From NCBI RefSeq assembly GCF_014243345.1, contig NZ_JACLZF010000002.1, forward strand, positions 1,054,001-1,118,000: a stretch of DNA of 64,000 nucleotides, given 5' to 3'. Numbering within the stretch: the first letter of the stretch is position 1; every line of letters begins with the position of its first letter. The position numbers were made by a program, and so were the translations under genes. The stretch is from Robiginitalea sp. SC105. Lineage in GTDB: Bacteria; Bacteroidota; Bacteroidia; Flavobacteriales; Flavobacteriaceae. The notes below the pieces were generated by a model. That model made no database searches. It was not told where the DNA came from and was given only the letters and a program-made list of their open reading frames with translations. Of this stretch, positions 38,943 through 48,625 are shown in pieces.

Positions 38943-41333
38943 TCAATTTGTTTCGTTGTTCAGTAACTGGTCAAGGGCCGCCATATCCGGCACCAATACC
39001 TGGCGGGCCTTGCTCCCTTCAAAGGGCCCCACGATCCCCGCCGCCTCCAGCTGGTCGATGATCCGTCCGGCGCGGTTGTAGCCCAGCTTCAGTTTGCGCT
39101 GGATCAGGGATGCCGACCCCTGCTGGGCGGTCACGATGACCTCTGCGGCATCCCGGAACATGTCGTCCCGCTCCTCGATACTGTAATCAACTCCTGTGCC
39201 AGAATCCTCCCCTACGTACTCGGGAAGCAGGTGGGCATCCGGATAGCCCCGCTGGGAGCCGATGTATTCGGTAATTTTCGCCACCTCCGGAGTGTCCACA
39301 AAGGCGCACTGCAGGCGGATGGTGTCATTGCCCTGGGTAAAGAGCATGTCGCCCCGGCCAATCAGCTGGTCGGCGCCCTGGGTATCGAGGATGGTGCGGG
39401 AGTCGATCTTGGAGGTAACCCGGAAGGCGATCCGCGCCGGGAAATTGGCCTTGATCAGCCCCGTAATAACATTTACCGACGGCCGTTGCGTGGCGATGAT
39501 CAGGTGGATTCCGATAGCCCTTGCCAGCTGGGCCAGGCGCGCAATGGGGGTTTCCACCTCCTTGCCTGCCGACATGATCAGGTCCGCGAACTCATCGATC
39601 ACCAGCACGATATAAGGCAAATACCGGTGGCCGTCATTCGGGTTCAGTTTGCGGGCCTTGAATTTTACGTTGTATTCCTTGATGTTCCGGACCAGGGCCG
39701 CCTTGAGCAATTCGTACCGGTTGTCCATCTCGATGCAAAGGGAGTTCAGGGTATGGATCACCTTGGTATTGTCGGTAATAATCGCTTCCTCGGTATCCGG
39801 CAACTTGGCCAGGAAGTGCCTTTCGATCTTGTTGTAAAGGGTGAGTTCAACCTTCTTGGGGTCGACCAGTACAAATTTCACTTCTGCCGGGTGCCTTTTG
39901 TAAAGCAGGGAGGTCAGGATGGCATTGAGCCCGACGGATTTCCCCTGTCCGGTAGCCCCGGCCATGAGAAGGTGGGGCATTTTGGCCAGGTCCACGACAA
40001 AGGTTTCGTTGCTGATGGTCTTGCCAAGGGCAATGGGCAACTGCATCTCGGCATTCTGGAATTTCTTCGAGGCGATGACCGAGCGCATGGATACGGTGGT
40101 GGGCTTTTTGTTGGGAACCTCGATCCCGATGGTCCCTTTCCCGGGAATGGGCGCTATGATCCGGATGCCCAGGGCAGCCAGGGACAGGGCGATGTCGTCT
40201 TCCAGGTTTTTGATCCGCGAAATCCGGATGCCGGCTTCGGGAACGATTTCGTAAAGGGTGACCGTGGGTCCGATGGTGGCTTTGATCTGCGCGATGCCGA
40301 TTTTGTAGTTGCGGAGCGTATCGACGATTTTGTTCTTGTTTTCCTCCAGCTCTTCCTGGTTGATGGTAATCCCGCCGGAGGCCCCGTGGGTATCCAGCAG
40401 GTCCAGGTGGGGAAATTTGTATTTGGAAAGCTCAAGGGTGGGGTCGAATTCCCCGAAATCCGAAACCAGCTGGCTGGAACGGAGGTCCGTTTCATCGGTT
40501 TCCTCTTCCTGCCGGGCCACCTCGATTTCCAGTTCCTGGTCGGATTCCGCCGCCCCGGTCCCGGCAACCGCGCTTTCATCCCCTTCTTCCCCGGGGTCAC
40601 CGGATAGGGACGGGATGTCCTTTTTATGGGTATACGGGTCGGGCTTTACGGTCTCCGGCTCCGGGTTGGTCGTCACTTCCAGAGTTTCGGACGGATCGCC
40701 ATCGTCAGGCGCTTCCCCCGGGGAATTGCTGCGGGCGGGCATTTTTACCGGGAGTTTCCACCCGGCCAGGGCCCTGCCAAAGGCCTGTGGGTCAAAACCG
40801 AACAGGCGCACCAGGATGACCACGAGCCCGAACAACAAGAGGAGCATGACCCCGATCTTGCCGGTGTAGTCCTGCAGGAAATCGTTCATTTCGTATCCGA
40901 CCTGCCCGCCAAGCAAGGGTTGTTCTGCCGCCAGGAACCCAAGGCTTACCGAAAGCCAGATGAGCAGGACCAACCCCCAGATCCATTTGGTGAGCAGCCC
41001 CCGAAGGTCAATGCCCAGGAAGAGGTACAACCCGGTGAGGCAGAGCAATACCGGGAAGGCGAAGGAGGCCAGGCCAAAGCCTTTGAACATAAAGAAATGG
41101 CTGACTGCCGCCCCGAATTTGTTCAGGAGGTTCCGGGCTTCCTTGTTGCGGTCCGCAAATTGGGCAAGCAGGCTTTGGTCGTCCTGCCAGTTGAAGTAGA
41201 AGGAGATAAAACTGAAAAAAAGTGCAATGCTGAGCAACACCAGGAGGCTGCCCAGGATTACCTTGTTTTGTTTGGAGAGGCGGGGGGTGCCCCGTTTGTT
41301 AGCCGACTTGGTTTTTCGTTTCTTCTTTGCCAT
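38943..41333 (-). CDS. ftsK: DNA translocase FtsK
   Basis: The 796-residue protein has four N-terminal transmembrane helices, an acidic low-complexity linker (about 195-320), and the FtsK alpha/beta motor with Walker A 'GATGQGKSVGLNAIL' and Walker B 'YIVLVIDEFADLIM'. A C-terminal winged-helix gamma domain ends it ('GSASLIQRKLKLGYNRAGRIIDQLEAAGIVGP'), the part that reads KOPS-type sequences. It pumps chromosome ends through the closing septum and activates dimer resolution. A TAnnTTTG promoter element lies 32 bp upstream, so the ftsK-lolA-lptF-ribBA run can start here. Confidence 0.95.
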   Translation of the reverse strand: MAKKKRKTKSANKRGTPRLSKQNKVILGSLLVLLSIALFFSFISFYFNWQDDQSLLAQFADRNKEARNLLNKFGAAVSHFFMFKGFGLASFAFPVLLCLTGLYLFLGIDLRGLLTKWIWGLVLLIWLSVSLGFLAAEQPLLGGQVGYEMNDFLQDYTGKIGVMLLLLFGLVVILVRLFGFDPQAFGRALAGWKLPVKMPARSNSPGEAPDDGDPSETLEVTTNPEPETVKPDPYTHKKDIPSLSGDPGEEGDESAVAGTGAAESDQELEIEVARQEEETDETDLRSSQLVSDFGEFDPTLELSKYKFPHLDLLDTHGASGGITINQEELEENKNKIVDTLRNYKIGIAQIKATIGPTVTLYEIVPEAGIRISRIKNLEDDIALSLAALGIRIIAPIPGKGTIGIEVPNKKPTTVSMRSVIASKKFQNAEMQLPIALGKTISNETFVVDLAKMPHLLMAGATGQGKSVGLNAILTSLLYKRHPAEVKFVLVDPKKVELTLYNKIERHFLAKLPDTEEAIITDNTKVIHTLNSLCIEMDNRYELLKAALVRNIKEYNVKFKARKLNPNDGHRYLPYIVLVIDEFADLIMSAGKEVETPIARLAQLARAIGIHLIIATQRPSVNVITGLIKANFPARIAFRVTSKIDSRTILDTQGADQLIGRGDMLFTQGNDTIRLQCAFVDTPEVAKITEYIGSQRGYPDAHLLPEYVGEDSGTGVDYSIEERDDMFRDAAEVIVTAQQGSASLIQRKLKLGYNRAGRIIDQLEAAGIVGPFEGSKARQVLVPDMAALDQLLNNETN

Positions 41334-41364
41334 GCAACCCGTAGGGATTTCAGCGGCTAAAATA

Positions 41365-41372
41365 CAAATTTA
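41365..41372 (-). promoter_or_regulatory. Promoter -7 element of ftsK
   Basis: TAAATTTG on the minus strand matches TAnnTTTG. It lies in the 66-bp gap between dgkA and ftsK, so ftsK can be transcribed separately from tpx-dgkA. Confidence 0.5.
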
Positions 41373-41399
41373 CGCGTGAAGCAGGGGGGGAATCTCGGC

Positions 41400-41765
41400 T
41401 TAAAAGAGTTTCGGCAAATAGATGATGAGCCCCACGATGGATGCCAGGACGGAGGTGATCATCACGGCCCCTGCAGAGATGTCCTTGAGCCGGCCGATCC
41501 GCGGATCGTGTTCGGGCTGCACGTAATCCGACAATTTTTCGATGGCGGTATTCACGCCTTCCACCCCCATGACCAGGCCAATCGCCAGTAGCTGTATCAT
41601 CCATTCCACGGGCGAGATCCCAAAGTAGAAGCCCGCACCGGTCACCACCAGTGCAATGACTGCCTGAATTTGTATACTGCCCTCCGTACAAACCAGGAGC
41701 CAGGCGCCCTTCAGGGCAATCCCGACACTCTTAATTCGGTTCTTCAGGAAGGATTCTTCAGGCAT
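41400..41765 (-). CDS. dgkA: Diacylglycerol/undecaprenol kinase (DgkA family)
   Basis: The 121-residue membrane protein (ATG at 41765, inside the 3' end of tpx by 8 bp) has three helices and the family signature 'GVEGVNTAIEKLSDYV' with catalytic Glu and Asp region. Related enzymes in bacteria phosphorylate diacylglycerol or undecaprenol to recycle lipid carriers. It is translationally coupled to tpx and lies upstream of ftsK in an order common in flavobacteria. Confidence 0.93.
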   Translation of the reverse strand: MPEESFLKNRIKSVGIALKGAWLLVCTEGSIQIQAVIALVVTGAGFYFGISPVEWMIQLLAIGLVMGVEGVNTAIEKLSDYVQPEHDPRIGRLKDISAGAVMITSVLASIVGLIIYLPKLF

Positions 41766-42264
41766 GCTCCAGGGCTTTAAGGGCGTTTTGGTAATCGGGC
41801 TCGTTCGAAATGTCGGGAACCTGCTCGGAATAAACCACCCGCCCGTGGGTATCCAGTACGACCACAGCCCGGCTGTGCAGGGCCTCAAAGGGGCCGTCGG
41901 CAAATTCCAGGCCGAGCGCCTTCCCAAAATTCCCATCCTTGAAGTCGGACAGCATTTCTACCTTATCGATCCCCTCTGCCCCGCAGAACCGGGATTGTGC
42001 AAAGGGCAGGTCCCTGGAAATACAGAGAACCACGGCCCCTTCTATGCCTGCCGCCTTTTCGTTGAATTCCCTCACAGACCGGGCACAGGTACTGGTATCG
42101 ATGCTCGGGAATACATTGAGAAGGACTTTCCGGCCGCGGTAATCCGATAACCGCACGCCCGTCAGGTCCCGGCGGGTCAGCCGGGCATCGGGTACCAGCG
42201 TGCCGTTTTCGGGCAGGTCCCCTGTGGTATGGGAAAGAGATCCTCGTAGTGTTACGGTTGCCAT
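41758..42264 (-). CDS. tpx: Thiol peroxidase, atypical 2-Cys peroxiredoxin
   Basis: The 168-residue protein (ATG at 42264, family start) has the Tpx signature 'NVFPSIDTSTCARSV' with peroxidatic Cys60 and resolving Cys94 ('SRFCGAEGI'), the same spacing as E. coli Tpx. It reduces lipid and hydrogen peroxides using thioredoxin. It is the first gene of the minus-strand run and overlaps dgkA by 8 bp. Confidence 0.95.
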   Translation of the reverse strand: MATVTLRGSLSHTTGDLPENGTLVPDARLTRRDLTGVRLSDYRGRKVLLNVFPSIDTSTCARSVREFNEKAAGIEGAVVLCISRDLPFAQSRFCGAEGIDKVEMLSDFKDGNFGKALGLEFADGPFEALHSRAVVVLDTHGRVVYSEQVPDISNEPDYQNALKALEHA

Positions 42265-42346
42265 GTAATATTTTGGCCCTAAAATAGGCAAATACCCGTT
42301 TCCCGGGAAGCTCGGCAGGCAGATTCTTTAAGGTGCCGGTCCGGGG

Positions 42347-43849
42347 TCAGGCCCCGGAGCGGGAATCCTTCAGTTTATCCTTCAGCATGGCAATCTTGAT
42401 GCCGAATCCCGCAAAAAACAGGGTGGTAAAAGGGCTGAGCCAGTTAAAAATGCAGAACACGAAATAGTCTGCCACGGAAACCCCCAGGACGCCGCTATGA
42501 TAAGCGCCACATGTATTCCAGGGGATCAGCACGGAGGTTACCGTCCCGGAATCCTCCAGGGTACGGCTCAGGTTTTCCGGTGCAAGCCCCCGGTCTTCAT
42601 AGGCTTTGGCAAACATTTTACCGGGAACCACTATGGCCAGGTACTGGTCGGAGGCAGTGATGTTCAGGGCCAGGCAGCTGCCCACGGTACTCGCAAACAG
42701 GCTGAAGGTGGATTTGGCCATGGACAGCAGCGCTCCCGTAATACGGGAAAGCGCACCGATGGCTTCCATGATCCCGCCGAAGACCATGGCGCAGACGATC
42801 AGCCAGATGGTCGGGAGCATCCCCTCCATTCCTCTTGCAGCAAACAATTCGGTCAGGGCGGGGTTATCCGTTTCGATGGAGGTGCTCACCGTTATGGCAT
42901 TCAGGATGCCCTTGTAACCCGATTCAAAATTCAGTTGGGTGGCGCCGGTGATGCCCGCCACGATATCCGGCTGGAAAAGGAGCGCAAACAACCCGCCCAG
43001 GAGGGTGCCGATCAGCAATGCCACCAGGGGCGGGGTCTTCCGCACGATCATGAAGATCACCACCAGGGGCACCAGGAACAGCCAGCCGCTGATATTGAAA
43101 GTAGCCTCGATGGAACGGAGGATGCCCCCTGTATCGGCTTCCCCGGTGGAATCGATGGTAAAGCCCATGATGATGAAGGCGATCAGCGTGATCAGGATGG
43201 TAGGGGTGGTCGTCAGCGACATATAGCGGATATGCGAAAACAGGGTACCCCCGGCCATTGCCGGGGCCAGGTTTGTGGTATCGCTCAGGGGCGACATCTT
43301 GTCACCAAAATATGCTCCTGAAAGCACGGCGCCCGCCGTCATCCCAAGGGATATTCCCAGGGCATCCCCGATACCGATCAGCGCAATCCCGACGGTGGCC
43401 GAGGTCGTCCAGCTGCTGCCGGTTGCCACCGAGATTATGGCACTGATAATGACACATGCCGCCAGGAAAATTGTAGGGTTCAGGATTTGCAGGCCGTAAT
43501 AGATCATGGCGGGGATAATGCCGCTGATCAGCCAGGTACCTGCCAGAGCGCCCACCATGAGGAGGATCAGCAGGGCCCCGGTGGTGGATTTGATGTTTTC
43601 CGCCACTTCGGCGATCATGGTGGTGAAGGAAACCTTGTTGAAAAAGCCGACAACTGCTGCAACGGCCCCACCCATGAGCAGGATGAACTGGTTGGAACCG
43701 CCAATGGCGTTATCACCGAATACGTAAACGTTGTAGGCTAGCATGCCGATCAGGGCAAATACCGGGATGAGTGCCTCCCATATTCCGAGTTCCCGGTTGT
43801 CTACTATGTGTTCGTCCTGTCGGTACTTACCGGATTTTGGTTTGGCCAT
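42347..43849 (-). CDS. nhaC: NhaC-family Na+/H+ antiporter
   Basis: The 500-residue inner-membrane protein has about 11-12 helices. NhaC-type conserved parts include 'SSWTTSATVGIALIGIGDALGISLGMTAGAVLSGAYFGDKMSPLSDTTNLAPA' and 'DQYLAIVVPGKMFAKAYEDRGL'. It exchanges Na+ for H+, which suits a marine organism. It is monocistronic, 83 bp upstream of tpx on the same strand. Confidence 0.93.
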   Translation of the reverse strand: MAKPKSGKYRQDEHIVDNRELGIWEALIPVFALIGMLAYNVYVFGDNAIGGSNQFILLMGGAVAAVVGFFNKVSFTTMIAEVAENIKSTTGALLILLMVGALAGTWLISGIIPAMIYYGLQILNPTIFLAACVIISAIISVATGSSWTTSATVGIALIGIGDALGISLGMTAGAVLSGAYFGDKMSPLSDTTNLAPAMAGGTLFSHIRYMSLTTTPTILITLIAFIIMGFTIDSTGEADTGGILRSIEATFNISGWLFLVPLVVIFMIVRKTPPLVALLIGTLLGGLFALLFQPDIVAGITGATQLNFESGYKGILNAITVSTSIETDNPALTELFAARGMEGMLPTIWLIVCAMVFGGIMEAIGALSRITGALLSMAKSTFSLFASTVGSCLALNITASDQYLAIVVPGKMFAKAYEDRGLAPENLSRTLEDSGTVTSVLIPWNTCGAYHSGVLGVSVADYFVFCIFNWLSPFTTLFFAGFGIKIAMLKDKLKDSRSGA

Positions 43850-43934
43850 AAATTGGGTTAGCTAGACGGTAATAATACGACATTGCACTTGGTTCTGCAA
43901 GGAGAGGCAGGGATCCGCATGACCCGGAAAGGTT

Positions 43935-45158
43935 TCAGCCAGCCGTCGGTACCTGGGATGTGATGTCCAGCCACTGGATGCAGTCGAACATGCGCTCAAA
44001 AGTCCTTTCGATGTCGTGGTCCAGCCCGATGGAAAAACGGATCAGCCCGGAACCCAGTCCCATTTCCCGTTGTTCCGATTCCGGTATTTCAGAGGAAGTA
44101 GAGGATCCCGGGGCGCTGAAAAGGGTTTTGTAAAACCCGAGGCTCACCGCCAGGTACCCCAGGTTTTCCCGTTGCATCAGCTCCATGAGCTCGTCCGCTT
44201 TTTCCGCAGAACCTGCATCCAGTGTCAGGATGCCGCCATACCCGAATTCCGTGTTCATCTGGGATTGCATGAGCGCATGCCCCGGGTGGGAGTCCAGGCC
44301 AGGGTAAACCACGCGCAGGCCCGCTTCCCGGAACCGCGAGGCCAGGTAGCCGGCATTCTCGCTGTGTTTTTTGATGCGAAGGTGCAGTGTCCTGAGGTTT
44401 TTCAGGATGGAAGCGGCCCGGATGCTGTCCAGGGTGCTGCCCAGTAACATCCCGGCCCCGTCATTCACGTCCTTGAGTGCCAGGCAGAATTCGCTGCTGG
44501 CACACACGGCTCCCGCCACCGCGTCGCTGCTGCCGTTGATGAATTTGGTAAGGCTGTGTACGACAATATGTGCTCCCAGTCGGGCCGGGGAGAGGGAGAG
44601 GGGGGCGAAGGTGTTGTCGACCACCAGCGGGATACGGTGTTCATTCGCGATGCCTGCCAGGGTCGGAATGTCCGCCACCTCCAGCAGTGGGTTGCTTACA
44701 GATTCGCAGTAGATCATCCGTGTTTTTTTTGTTACGGCCCTTGCCACCGCCCTGGTGTCGGTGATATCCACAAAACTCACTGAAATATTGAACCGGCTCA
44801 GGAAATTTTTCAGGAAGGCATAGGTGCCCCCGTAAATGGTCCGGCTGCTGACCAGGTGGTCCCCGCTGCTGCAAAGTTGCAGGATGACGGCGGTGATGGC
44901 ACCCATGCCGCTCCCCGTCACATTAGCGCTTTCGGTGCCTTCCAGCGCCGCCAGGGCTTCCCCCAGGTACAGGTTGGAGGGCGAACTGTGCCGGCTGTAC
45001 AGGTAGCACCCTTCCGTATTCCCCTCAAAGGTGTCGAACATGGTTTTTGCAGACAGGAAGGTGTAGGTGGAGGAATCCGAGATCGATGGGTTGACCCCGC
45101 CGTATTCCCCGAAGTATTGCAGGTCCTGAATGGCATCCGCCGCATTGTATGGTTCCAT
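43935..45158 (-). CDS. Trans-sulfuration PLP enzyme, methionine gamma-lyase type
   Basis: The 407-residue enzyme (ATG at 45158) has the family landmarks 'YSRHSSPSNLYLGEALAALEG', 'SGMGAITAVI', 'YCESVSNPLLEVADIP', 'VVDNTFAPLSLSPARLGAHIVVHSLTKFINGSSDAVAGAV' with the PLP Lys, and 'IRFSIGLD'. Members cleave or rebuild sulfur amino acids; the divergent Lrp/AsnC gene suggests a catabolic methionine gamma-lyase or similar, but cystathionine-type activity is possible. A related enzyme ends at base 333. Confidence 0.88.
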   Translation of the reverse strand: MEPYNAADAIQDLQYFGEYGGVNPSISDSSTYTFLSAKTMFDTFEGNTEGCYLYSRHSSPSNLYLGEALAALEGTESANVTGSGMGAITAVILQLCSSGDHLVSSRTIYGGTYAFLKNFLSRFNISVSFVDITDTRAVARAVTKKTRMIYCESVSNPLLEVADIPTLAGIANEHRIPLVVDNTFAPLSLSPARLGAHIVVHSLTKFINGSSDAVAGAVCASSEFCLALKDVNDGAGMLLGSTLDSIRAASILKNLRTLHLRIKKHSENAGYLASRFREAGLRVVYPGLDSHPGHALMQSQMNTEFGYGGILTLDAGSAEKADELMELMQRENLGYLAVSLGFYKTLFSAPGSSTSSEIPESEQREMGLGSGLIRFSIGLDHDIERTFERMFDCIQWLDITSQVPTAG

Positions 45159-45309
45159 GATGGTATATTTTTCATTGAAAGTACTTAAAAGACAATTATA
45201 AGTCAATGAAATAATACATATTTAGATAAATTATCCATTTAATATTAATTATGTAGAAATATTACCTTAAATTACACCCAAATATTCCCCGAACCAGAAT
45301 TTTTTTAAG
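45159..45309. promoter_or_regulatory. AT-rich divergent control region between PLP enzyme and lrp-like genes
   Basis: This 151-bp divergent gap is strikingly AT-rich and contains the palindrome TTAATATTAA (45239-45248). Lrp/AsnC proteins favour such AT-rich sites, so autoregulation and control of the PLP enzyme from here is likely but inferred. Confidence 0.4.
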
Positions 45310-45768
45310 ATGGAACTCGACCCGACCGACCAGAAGTTGCTACACCTGCTGCAGGAGAACAGCAAACAGACCAACAAAGCCCTTGCCCTTCGCCTTGGGT
45401 TGTCCCAGACAGCTGTATATGAACGGGTCAGGCGGTTGGAAAAAAAAGGGGTTATCGACCGGTATGTCGCCTTATTGGATCCGGCCAGGGCGGGCAAAAA
45501 ACTCAAGGTTTTCTGCCACATCAAGCTCAGCCAGCATATCAAGCCCCGCGTACTGCAATTCGAAAAAGAAGTCCTGGCTTTGCGGGAGGTGGTGAGTTGT
45601 TATCACATAGGGGGGGAGTACGACTACATCCTGGAGATCTATGTCGAGGATATGGAGGCGTACCGGGAATTCATGGTCGGGAAACTCACCGCCATCAACC
45701 ATATCGGGAGTACCCAGAGCTCCTTCGTGATCCGGGAGGTGAAACACACCACCGAATTGCCACTGTGA
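45310..45768 (+). CDS. Lrp/AsnC-family transcriptional regulator
   Basis: The 152-residue protein has an N-terminal winged helix-turn-helix ('LDPTDQKLLHLLQENSKQTNKALALRLGLSQTAVYERVRRLEKKGVIDRYVALLDP') and a C-terminal RAM ligand-binding domain ('VVSCYHIGGEYDYILEIYVEDMEAYREFMV...HIGSTQSSFVIREVK'). These regulators respond to amino acids as octamers or dimers. It is divergent from the PLP enzyme of sulfur amino-acid metabolism, which is its likely target. Confidence 0.93.
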   Translation: MELDPTDQKLLHLLQENSKQTNKALALRLGLSQTAVYERVRRLEKKGVIDRYVALLDPARAGKKLKVFCHIKLSQHIKPRVLQFEKEVLALREVVSCYHIGGEYDYILEIYVEDMEAYREFMVGKLTAINHIGSTQSSFVIREVKHTTELPL

Positions 45769-45783
45769 CTGCCAAAACATTTG

Positions 45784-45791
45784 TATTTTTG
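45784..45791 (+). promoter_or_regulatory. Promoter -7 element of lpd
   Basis: TATTTTTG matches TAnnTTTG, 63 bp upstream of the lpd ATG. A TTG at 45757-45759 is 24 nt away, slightly too far for a standard -33 box. Confidence 0.45.
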
Positions 45792-45854
45792 TGACTGTTT
45801 TATCCATTTCGGACAAAGTTGCCCAACTCGGACAATCCGGAGAAAAATTAAAAT

Positions 45855-47255
45855 ATGAAATCATACGACGTAGCCGTGATCGGCTCGGGACCCGGCGGGT
45901 ATGTGGCCGCCATCCGCTGTGCACAACTGGGAATGAAAACCGCGCTGATCGAGAAATACGACACCCTGGGAGGCACCTGCCTGAACGTGGGCTGTATCCC
46001 GTCCAAGGCACTGCTCGATTCCAGCCACCATTACCACGATGCCTTCGCTCATTTTGAGGAACACGGCATTGAGATTCCCGGCGAAGTCAAGGTCAACCTG
46101 AAACAGATGATCGCCCGGAAGCAGTCGGTAGTGGACCAGACCACCAAAGGCATCGAATTCCTGATGGACAAGAACAAGGTGGACGTCTACCATGGGATTG
46201 GGAGTTTCAAGGACGCCACGCACATCCGGATTGAAGGGAAGGAAAAAACCGAGATTGAAGCAAAAAACAGCATCATTGCGACCGGTTCCAAACCGGCCAG
46301 CCTGCCGTTTATCGAGCTGGACAAGGAGCGGATCATCACCTCAACCGAAGCCCTTAAACTCACCGAAATCCCCAAACACCTGATCATTATCGGCGGGGGC
46401 GTGATTGGCCTCGAACTCGGACAGGTCTATAAACGCCTCGGGGCAGAAGTAAGCGTGGTGGAATTCATGGACCGGATCATCCCTGGGATGGACGGAGCCT
46501 TATCCAAGGAACTCACCAAGGTGTTCAAAAAACAAAAGATGAAATTCTACCTCTCCCACAAAGTGACCGGGGTGAGCAGGAAAGGCAAGAAAGTAACTGT
46601 CAAAGCCGAGGATAAGAAAGGGGAGGAAGTTACCCTGGAAGGGGACTACTGCCTGGTATCCGTAGGCCGGAAGCCCTACACTTCTGGCCTCAATGCCGAG
46701 GCTGCCGGGGTGAAACTGAACGACCGCGGCCAGGTGGAGGTAGACGAACACCTGAGGACCAGCGCGAAGAATATCTACGCGATTGGCGACGTGGTGCGCG
46801 GAGCCATGCTGGCTCACAAGGCGGAAGAAGAAGGGGTGCTGGTTGCGGAAATCCTTGCCGGGCAAAAACCCCATATCGATTACAACCTGATCCCCGGGGT
46901 GGTCTATACCTGGCCGGAAGTCGCCTCCGTCGGAAAAACCGAGGAAGAACTCAAAGAATCCGGGGTTGCCTACAAGAGCGGCCAGTTCCCCATGCGGGCA
47001 CTGGGACGTTCCCGGGCCAGTATGGACACGGACGGTTTTGTCAAGATCCTGGCGGATAAGGAAACCGATGAGGTCCTCGGCGTCCACATGATAGGGGCGC
47101 GTGTGGCAGACCTTATTGCAGAAGCCGTAACGGCGATGGAATACCGGGCGTCTGCGGAAGATATCGCCCGGATGAGCCATGCCCACCCGACCTATGCGGA
47201 AGCGGTCAAGGAAGCGGCGCTGGCTGCGACGGACAACCGCGCCCTGCACAGTTAG
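45855..47255 (+). CDS. lpdA: Dihydrolipoyl dehydrogenase
   Basis: The 466-residue flavoprotein has FAD motif 'VIGSGPGGYVAAIRCAQLG', redox-active disulfide 'GGTCLNVGCIPSK', NAD-binding 'IIIGGGVIGLELGQVYKRLGAEV', the second FAD motif 'IYAIGDVVRGAMLAHKAEEEG' and the catalytic His in 'HAHPTYAEAVKEAA'. It reoxidises lipoamide in the pyruvate, 2-oxoglutarate and branched-chain dehydrogenase complexes. It stands alone here, so it is probably the shared E3 subunit. Confidence 0.96.
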   Translation: MKSYDVAVIGSGPGGYVAAIRCAQLGMKTALIEKYDTLGGTCLNVGCIPSKALLDSSHHYHDAFAHFEEHGIEIPGEVKVNLKQMIARKQSVVDQTTKGIEFLMDKNKVDVYHGIGSFKDATHIRIEGKEKTEIEAKNSIIATGSKPASLPFIELDKERIITSTEALKLTEIPKHLIIIGGGVIGLELGQVYKRLGAEVSVVEFMDRIIPGMDGALSKELTKVFKKQKMKFYLSHKVTGVSRKGKKVTVKAEDKKGEEVTLEGDYCLVSVGRKPYTSGLNAEAAGVKLNDRGQVEVDEHLRTSAKNIYAIGDVVRGAMLAHKAEEEGVLVAEILAGQKPHIDYNLIPGVVYTWPEVASVGKTEEELKESGVAYKSGQFPMRALGRSRASMDTDGFVKILADKETDEVLGVHMIGARVADLIAEAVTAMEYRASAEDIARMSHAHPTYAEAVKEAALAATDNRALHS

Positions 47256-47298
47256 CAGGCAAGGGGATCAATCAATAACCGGTAACGGGTGGTTTAAA

Positions 47299-48486
47299 TC
47301 AGGAGCGGCTTTCGGCCCTGCTGATCAGTCGGACGAGCCGGTCTGCGCTGGTCCGCGCCCCCCGGTATAGCATCGCAGCCCCTCTTTCCAGGATGGCCCT
47401 CATAGCATACAGGATACCTGTGAGTCCTTCCCGGATGCGGGCGGCATTCGCGTCGTAAACCAGGGAAAGCCAGGTGCAGGCAACCATAAACGTCAGTGCG
47501 CCCGGGATAACCCAGCCCGGGGTCAGGCTGTGGTGCAGGAAGCGGTAAATGCCCAGACCGGTCAGGCTCCCGTAGAGGATAACAAAGTGGATGACATAGA
47601 TGCTCAGCGTATTTTGGCCGATACGCAGGAAGAGCGGCTTTTTCATCAGTCCCCGCAAGAGCATAAATACAGCAAAGACCAGGAGTACATCCCCCAGGCG
47701 GATAAAGAGGTAATTGTTTTCCACCACCCGGTTCAGGTGCTCCCATCCGGTCACCCCTGCCATCCAGATGAAAAAATCTGAAGAATACCAGGCCAGCGCC
47801 CCACCTGTGAGAAGGGATAACGCAATACTTTTCGGATACAGGTTTGCGGTACCGCCGTAGCGGCGGAAGGCCGTCGCCAGGAAGGCGCCGAAGGCGGTAT
47901 ATCCCACCCACGGAATTATGGTAAAGACAGATCCGTTTGCCTTGGTGAAATAGTTTGCAAAGGCAGCCGGCCATCCTTCAAAAGACCACATCTTATAGGC
48001 GGGTTCAAAGAGGAAGAGCCCGGCGGTTATCAACAGGAGCAAGGCGGGAAACAACCAGGCGCTGGATTTTCGCGTCAGCTGGTAGACCCCGATAATCAGC
48101 AACAACGCCATCCCGATGCAATGCAGTACATCCACCAGGTAAAAGGAGGGATAAATCACCCCGTCGAGCAGCCCCAGCAGGTTCGAGCGCAGCAAATAAC
48201 CGATCAGAATGAGTTGGAGGCCGCGGCGGACGCCTTTGCGGACCCTTGGGTTTTCAGTACCCTGCCCGGGATGCCGGAGCAGGAGGTAGGTAAATATGAA
48301 TCCGGATACCGTAAAGAACACCGGGGCGGTAATCCCCCGGAAATACAACCACGTGGAATAGACCGGGTTGGCCGGGTCCCTGAATACGGGGTCCAGCAGT
48401 CCGTCGATAAAGTGTCCCTGGAGCATCATCAGGATGGCCCAGGCCCGCATGGCGTCTATAAAATAAAGGCGGCTCGTTTTTTCCAC
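47299..48486 (-). CDS. DUF1624 / heparan-alpha-glucosaminide N-acetyltransferase-like membrane protein
   Basis: The 395-residue protein has about ten transmembrane helices. The start 'RLYFIDAMRAWAILMMLQGHFIDGLL' carries the Asp/Arg/His pattern of the YeiB/DUF1624 and acyltransferase-3-like superfamily. 'FTVSGFIFTYLLLRHPG' and 'NTLSIYVIHFVILYGSL' also fit. A role in acyl transfer across the membrane is possible but not shown. It is convergent with lpd and divergent from the FMN reductase gene. Confidence 0.8.
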   Translation of the reverse strand: MEKTSRLYFIDAMRAWAILMMLQGHFIDGLLDPVFRDPANPVYSTWLYFRGITAPVFFTVSGFIFTYLLLRHPGQGTENPRVRKGVRRGLQLILIGYLLRSNLLGLLDGVIYPSFYLVDVLHCIGMALLLIIGVYQLTRKSSAWLFPALLLLITAGLFLFEPAYKMWSFEGWPAAFANYFTKANGSVFTIIPWVGYTAFGAFLATAFRRYGGTANLYPKSIALSLLTGGALAWYSSDFFIWMAGVTGWEHLNRVVENNYLFIRLGDVLLVFAVFMLLRGLMKKPLFLRIGQNTLSIYVIHFVILYGSLTGLGIYRFLHHSLTPGWVIPGALTFMVACTWLSLVYDANAARIREGLTGILYAMRAILERGAAMLYRGARTSADRLVRLISRAESRS

Positions 48487-48625
48487 TTGCAGCTTATACC
48501 TTGATCATCGTCTACCTAATATACTGTGGAAAGCACCCGTTTGGATGTTTTCGGCACCAAAATTAGCTAAAATACTCACACTTAAGCGCTAATTGCGGTA
48601 TTTTCGCAATCAAAAATTTACCGTC

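Noticed and set aside
39231-40607. 458-codon open frame antisense to ftsK
   Set aside because: The sense strand encodes an unmistakable FtsK motor; the antisense product is a Gly/Asp/Val-rich shadow with no recognisable motif.
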